A DNA stretch of 64,000 bases from contig NZ_CP182343.1 in the NCBI RefSeq assembly GCF_048571125.1, positions 1,984,001 to 2,048,000 on the forward strand. Reading direction: 5' to 3'. Within the stretch, counting starts at the first letter, position 1. Each line of letters starts with the position of its first letter. Of this stretch, positions 60,744 through 64,000 are shown one piece after another. The notes beneath the pieces are model-generated. The model saw nothing but the letters and a program-made list of their open reading frames with translations. It was not told where the DNA came from and did no database searches. This DNA is from Arcobacter siniprincipis (lineage in GTDB: Bacteria > Campylobacterota > Campylobacteria > Campylobacterales > Arcobacteraceae). The position numbers were made by a program, and so were the translations under genes.

Positions 60744-63236
60744 TTATTTTGATATCAAGTCATTTAATAATAAACTTAAGTTCCTATTATTTTTATAATT
60801 GCTTTTAGTAATACTATTATTTAGCTTAGTTTCAATAATTCCTCTATTTGAACTTATTGTTAAATTATATAAACTATTTGTTTTTACTTTTTCATCTAAA
60901 TTAATATCAATGACCTCATCACCTTTTATAGCTAATATATTTATATCTTCACCTTCTGTGAATTCTAAAGCCAATATTCCAAGACAGTGCAAATCAAATT
61001 TATACTTTTTATGAAAAGACTTTGCAATTATAGCTTTTATTCCAAGTGATTTTATTCCTTTAATTGACCACTCTATTTCTTTACCCATTCCAAAGTTTTC
61101 ACCAGCAAACAATACTGAAGGTCTTTGTCTTTGTTTAAATCTTTGAGATAGTTCATAAATAGATACTATTTCATCTTTTTCAAAATCTTTTGTAAATCCA
61201 CCCTCTTTTGAAATTATTTTGTTTTTAAGCCTTACATTGTCAAACATTCCCCTTGACATAATTTCAAAGTTTCCACATCTAGTTTCAAAAGTATTATAAT
61301 CAAATGATTTTATACCTTTTTGTTCTAAATAATTACCAGCTTCTGAATATAAAGATATTTGTCCTTGAGCAGAAATATCTTTAGTCTCTATATTATCTCC
61401 TAAAAGTGCTAGTATACCTGCATTTTCAATTTGATTATTTTCATCTTCAACACTATTTATAAAGTTTGATTGTTTTATATCTATGGAGTTTGTATCCCAA
61501 TCAAAAGTTTTATTATCAGATATTTGTATATTTTGCCAAAAGATATCTCCTAAAAATATATTTTTATATATGTCATTATAAAAACTAAAATCTAATTTAT
61601 TTAAATATTCAATTACTAAATCATTCTTTGGCCAAAATTCACAAGTCTTCATTTCTTTAATAATATTGCTCTTTATTGTTTGTGTTAATGTATACGCTAC
61701 AACTAAAGATGGAGACATAAGATAACTTGATTTTATCAAAGGATGAGTTTTTTCTTTTAAATGTCTATTTCCAGAACTTATTGAAACAACATTTAAATTA
61801 TATTTTCTAATCTCTTCTTCTATTCTCTCATCTAATGAATAAATAGTATCACACTCATTAGCAATAATATCAAAACCTAAATATTCAAAGTAACTCAATA
61901 ATTCTAGTTTTGTTAAATAATTTTTTACAATATGAGATTTTATTATCAATACTTTTTTTATATTTTCATTAACTTTAACTCCTAATTCATAAGCCTTTTT
62001 TGCCACAAGTCCAGCATGTATCAATAAATAAGGATTTGACACCATTGTACAAGTATTAATAGAAGCTAATACAATAGATGTGTCCTTTAGAGTTATTCCC
62101 TTTTTTGTTATATGTAGATTATCTAATTCTTTTACTTGTACTTTATTTTCTACATCTTTATAGTCAAAAATAATAGGTTCTAACTCACTTAAGTTTATCT
62201 CAATAGTTTCATCAAATGACAACTCTTTGTTTTCAAAGAAAAGTTCTTGATTTTTCAGGTATATCTTAATAAGTTCTGAGAATTCATTACTATTTTTTGT
62301 ATTACTAAAATATAATAGTGTTTTATCTTCTATTGGGAAATAAAAAGAAATCGCACCATATTTTGAGGCCATATTAGATAAAAAAGATCTATCTTCTAGT
62401 GTTAACTCAGAAAGTCCATCACCTAAGAACTCAACTATTTGATTATCTATTCCATGTTCTTTTAATCTAAATTTTAAATATAAGACTAAATCAGATGATG
62501 TAATCCCTTTTCGTAGTTTTCCTTTTATATTTACACCTAGAACTTTGGGTAACTTAAACTCTATAGGATATCCTAACATTGATAATTGGGTATCTATTCC
62601 ACCCACAGAATAACTTAATACTCCTAATGAGTTTGTAATAGAAGAATTTGAATTACTACCTAAAACTGTTTCAGGAAACAAATAATTTTTTCCATCTTTT
62701 TGTTCTAGATGAATAATTGTAGATAAATATTCTAAGTTTAATTGATGACAAATTCCAGAACCAGGGGGAATAACACGAAAATTACTAAAACTATTTTGAG
62801 CCCATTTTATAAATTTATATTTCTCTTTATTTTTTTCTATTTGGAATTGGATATCTTCTTGCGAACAATTGTGTTCTAAATCATAATCAAAAAGTAAATC
62901 AACCATAAGCTTAGGATTGATTTTATCTATTTTCTCTGAAGTGTCTTTTAGTTCTTCTCTTAAGGTAGCCAAATCAATCAAAGAAGGAAGTATTGTAAAA
63001 TCTTGGGTAATCATTCTTGAAGGATAAAAATTAATTAAAGAGTTTTTTCTAGTTAAAAAAGTATCAATTATATACTCTATTTCCTCATCATTTGATGCTT
63101 TTCTTAAATTCTCTTCTAATAGTATTTTTAAAGAAATTGGAAGTTCTTTTAAGCTTTCATATATTGAAAAAACTTTTTTCAAGTCATAATAATAAAAAAG
63201 TTCATTTTCTATTTCAAAACTATTAAGAATATTCAT
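60744..63236 (-). CDS. AcnA-family pseudo-aconitase (catalytic residues lost)
   Basis: An 830-residue protein that aligns over its whole length with AcnA/IRP-type aconitase (e.g. residues 81-95 Pro-Ser-Arg ... Gln-Asp-Phe-Thr, 157-170 Pro-Pro-Gly-Ser-Gly-Ile-Cys-His-Gln, 488-500 Ser-Gly-Asn-Arg). Active-site positions are changed: Asp-His-Ser is Asp117-Tyr118-Asp119; Asp-Ser-His is Asn195-Ser196-Asn197; the Asp-His-Ile-Ser segment is Lys619-Asp620-Ile-Ser; Ser-Ser-Arg is Lys719-Glu720-Ile721; the second Arg of Ser-Gly-Asn-Arg-x5-Arg is Lys496. Of three cluster cysteines, Cys396 and Cys462 remain and the third is Ile465. Aconitase activity is very unlikely; a regulatory, RNA-binding role is a hypothesis. 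Divergent from the gene at 63338. Confidence 0.85.
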   Translation of the reverse strand: MNILNSFEIENELFYYYDLKKVFSIYESLKELPISLKILLEENLRKASNDEEIEYIIDTFLTRKNSLINFYPSRMITQDFTILPSLIDLATLREELKDTSEKIDKINPKLMVDLLFDYDLEHNCSQEDIQFQIEKNKEKYKFIKWAQNSFSNFRVIPPGSGICHQLNLEYLSTIIHLEQKDGKNYLFPETVLGSNSNSSITNSLGVLSYSVGGIDTQLSMLGYPIEFKLPKVLGVNIKGKLRKGITSSDLVLYLKFRLKEHGIDNQIVEFLGDGLSELTLEDRSFLSNMASKYGAISFYFPIEDKTLLYFSNTKNSNEFSELIKIYLKNQELFFENKELSFDETIEINLSELEPIIFDYKDVENKVQVKELDNLHITKKGITLKDTSIVLASINTCTMVSNPYLLIHAGLVAKKAYELGVKVNENIKKVLIIKSHIVKNYLTKLELLSYFEYLGFDIIANECDTIYSLDERIEEEIRKYNLNVVSISSGNRHLKEKTHPLIKSSYLMSPSLVVAYTLTQTIKSNIIKEMKTCEFWPKNDLVIEYLNKLDFSFYNDIYKNIFLGDIFWQNIQISDNKTFDWDTNSIDIKQSNFINSVEDENNQIENAGILALLGDNIETKDISAQGQISLYSEAGNYLEQKGIKSFDYNTFETRCGNFEIMSRGMFDNVRLKNKIISKEGGFTKDFEKDEIVSIYELSQRFKQRQRPSVLFAGENFGMGKEIEWSIKGIKSLGIKAIIAKSFHKKYKFDLHCLGILALEFTEGEDINILAIKGDEVIDINLDEKVKTNSLYNLTISSNRGIIETKLNNSITKSNYKNNRNLSLLLNDLISK

Positions 63237-63337
63237 TCTACTTAACCTTTATAATTAATAATAGGTAAAATACCAAATGATTGTTTAATCTTTTATTATG
63301 GTATAATGGCTGCTTTAATTTTTACAATGGATATCAA

Positions 63338-64000
63338 ATGCACAATACAAAAAAATACAATTTATTGAAAATTATTTTACTTTTACTACTAACAATAAAC
63401 CTCTTTGGAAATAATCTTCCCATAGCAGATACTGAGGTAAAAAATCAACAAAGTGATCAAACTACAGATGAGATACAAACAGATGAAAACAATACAACTA
63501 ATGAAGTAGATCCTTATGATTTGGGTTTTATTATTAAACTTATTCAAAGTAAAAATTTTAAATTAAATACAGATACTCAAATTGAAAAAATCGATAATGA
63601 AATGGAAAAAATTGTAAAAAATATAAATAAAGAGATTCCTTATACTTTCGATGAAAAAAGTTACAATGAAAAAACTAAATTTTTAAATAGTAAAATAAAT
63701 GTTAACTCTAAATATGACAACAATTTAGCTGTCTCAAGAGACCTCTTAAAAATAACCATATTAGAAAATAAAAAAGACTTTGCTCAAACAATCAATTCAA
63801 TAATAGATGGAAAAAATTCCTTTAAAGATAAAAAGTATTATATTTCTTTAATTAATGATTCTATAGAAAAATTAAAGAATATTGATCTAAATATATTTAA
63901 AAAAACTGCTTCTCAAATAAGTGATTTAAATGATACTCTTTCTACTGATTTCAAAACTTCTTTGAAAACATTGGAAGCTCAAATAAAAGCAAATTTACTT
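63338..64000 (+). CDS. Secreted or membrane protein, N-terminal part (truncated by window end)
   Basis: An open frame of 221 codons from the ATG at 63338 that runs off the window without a stop. It starts with a signal peptide (about residues 1-24, Lys-rich then a Leu/Ile core, ending Leu-Phe-Gly-Asn). The rest is Asn-, Lys- and Asp-rich, mostly helical with coiled-coil character. Such a long periplasmic helical N-terminus is found in large MscS/MscK-type mechanosensitive channels of Campylobacterota, but no channel part is visible here, so that identity is only a suggestion. Confidence 0.6.
   Translation, partial: MHNTKKYNLLKIILLLLLTINLFGNNLPIADTEVKNQQSDQTTDEIQTDENNTTNEVDPYDLGFIIKLIQSKNFKLNTDTQIEKIDNEMEKIVKNINKEIPYTFDEKSYNEKTKFLNSKINVNSKYDNNLAVSRDLLKITILENKKDFAQTINSIIDGKNSFKDKKYYISLINDSIEKLKNIDLNIFKKTASQISDLNDTLSTDFKTSLKTLEAQIKANLL

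Noticed and set aside
60744..63236. Functional aconitate hydratase
   Set aside because: Several independent active-site motifs are changed at once (His and Asp/Ser/Arg positions and one cluster Cys), so a simple acnA label would mislead.
1..64000. tRNA genes, IS elements or prophage
   Set aside because: No cloverleaf sequence with the TTCGAATC-type T-loop, no transposase and no phage structural genes were seen in any gap between genes.

Overview
The window is a strongly AT-rich, tightly packed bacterial chromosome segment from a member of the Campylobacterota, most likely an Arcobacter-group species. The evidence for this is gene content and order: a cbpA-hspR pair with an HspR operator, a monomeric NADP isocitrate dehydrogenase next to a malate dehydrogenase, a short stand-alone ArgA-type acetyltransferase, the mltD-rlpA-hisB-kdsC-lptC-lptA-engB run, ubiX-coaD-tmk, an FlhB C-terminal paralogue (FlhX), and many c-type cytochrome and chemotaxis genes. 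I found no tRNA, 16S/23S rRNA, CRISPR array, insertion sequence or prophage. The single RNA gene is rnpB.

Layout: 1-5.4 kb holds hup, a leftward operon of a DUF1104-like protein, a two-component system and two c-type cytochromes, an unknown HTH-like protein, a lipoprotein, and rnpB. 5.4-13.7 kb is envelope biogenesis and secretion: lolA, secA, a LolC/E-type permease, a large AsmA-like protein and mltG; the last two overlap at their 5' ends. 13.8-20 kb is central metabolism and stress: icd, mdh, sodB and an ADP-ribosylglycohydrolase-like gene. 20-23 kb has a stand-alone MnmC oxidoreductase-domain protein coupled to a rhodanese, then the heat-shock pair cbpA-hspR behind a near-perfect HAIR operator. 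23-30 kb is division and repair: ftsA-ftsZ, a PpiD-like chaperone, recD2 and an arsC-like gene.

30-36.7 kb carries flagellar and cell-shape genes: a repeat-rich fliK-like gene, flhX, an MreD-like protein, mrdA (PBP2) and fliP. 36.8-39.2 kb has a chemoreceptor followed by a PAS-only protein. 39.2-43.5 kb is the most accessory-looking block: a TolC-family protein, a TPR plus outer-membrane barrel protein resembling Slam (type XI secretion), and a secreted FecR-domain protein whose C-terminus resembles the TbpB-type barrel of Slam cargo. 43.5-52.4 kb is a long leftward housekeeping run (argA-like, engB, lptA, lptC, kdsC, hisB, rlpA, mltD, tatD, a degenerate receiver, hslU, hslV, rplI). 52.5-60.7 kb contains a serine-recombinase-like protein without its catalytic serine, then ubiX-coaD-tmk-hisS-speA-cysE-TSUP and an rhlE-like helicase.

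The most striking single gene is at 60744-63236: a full-length AcnA-family aconitase in which most catalytic residues and one of the three iron-sulfur cysteines are replaced, while the overall fold signature is retained. I read it as a pseudo-enzyme, possibly regulatory in the way that apo-aconitases and IRP2 are. The second candidate system is the Slam-like / FecR-barrel pair. All calls come from reading the sequence and remembered family motifs; no database search was run.
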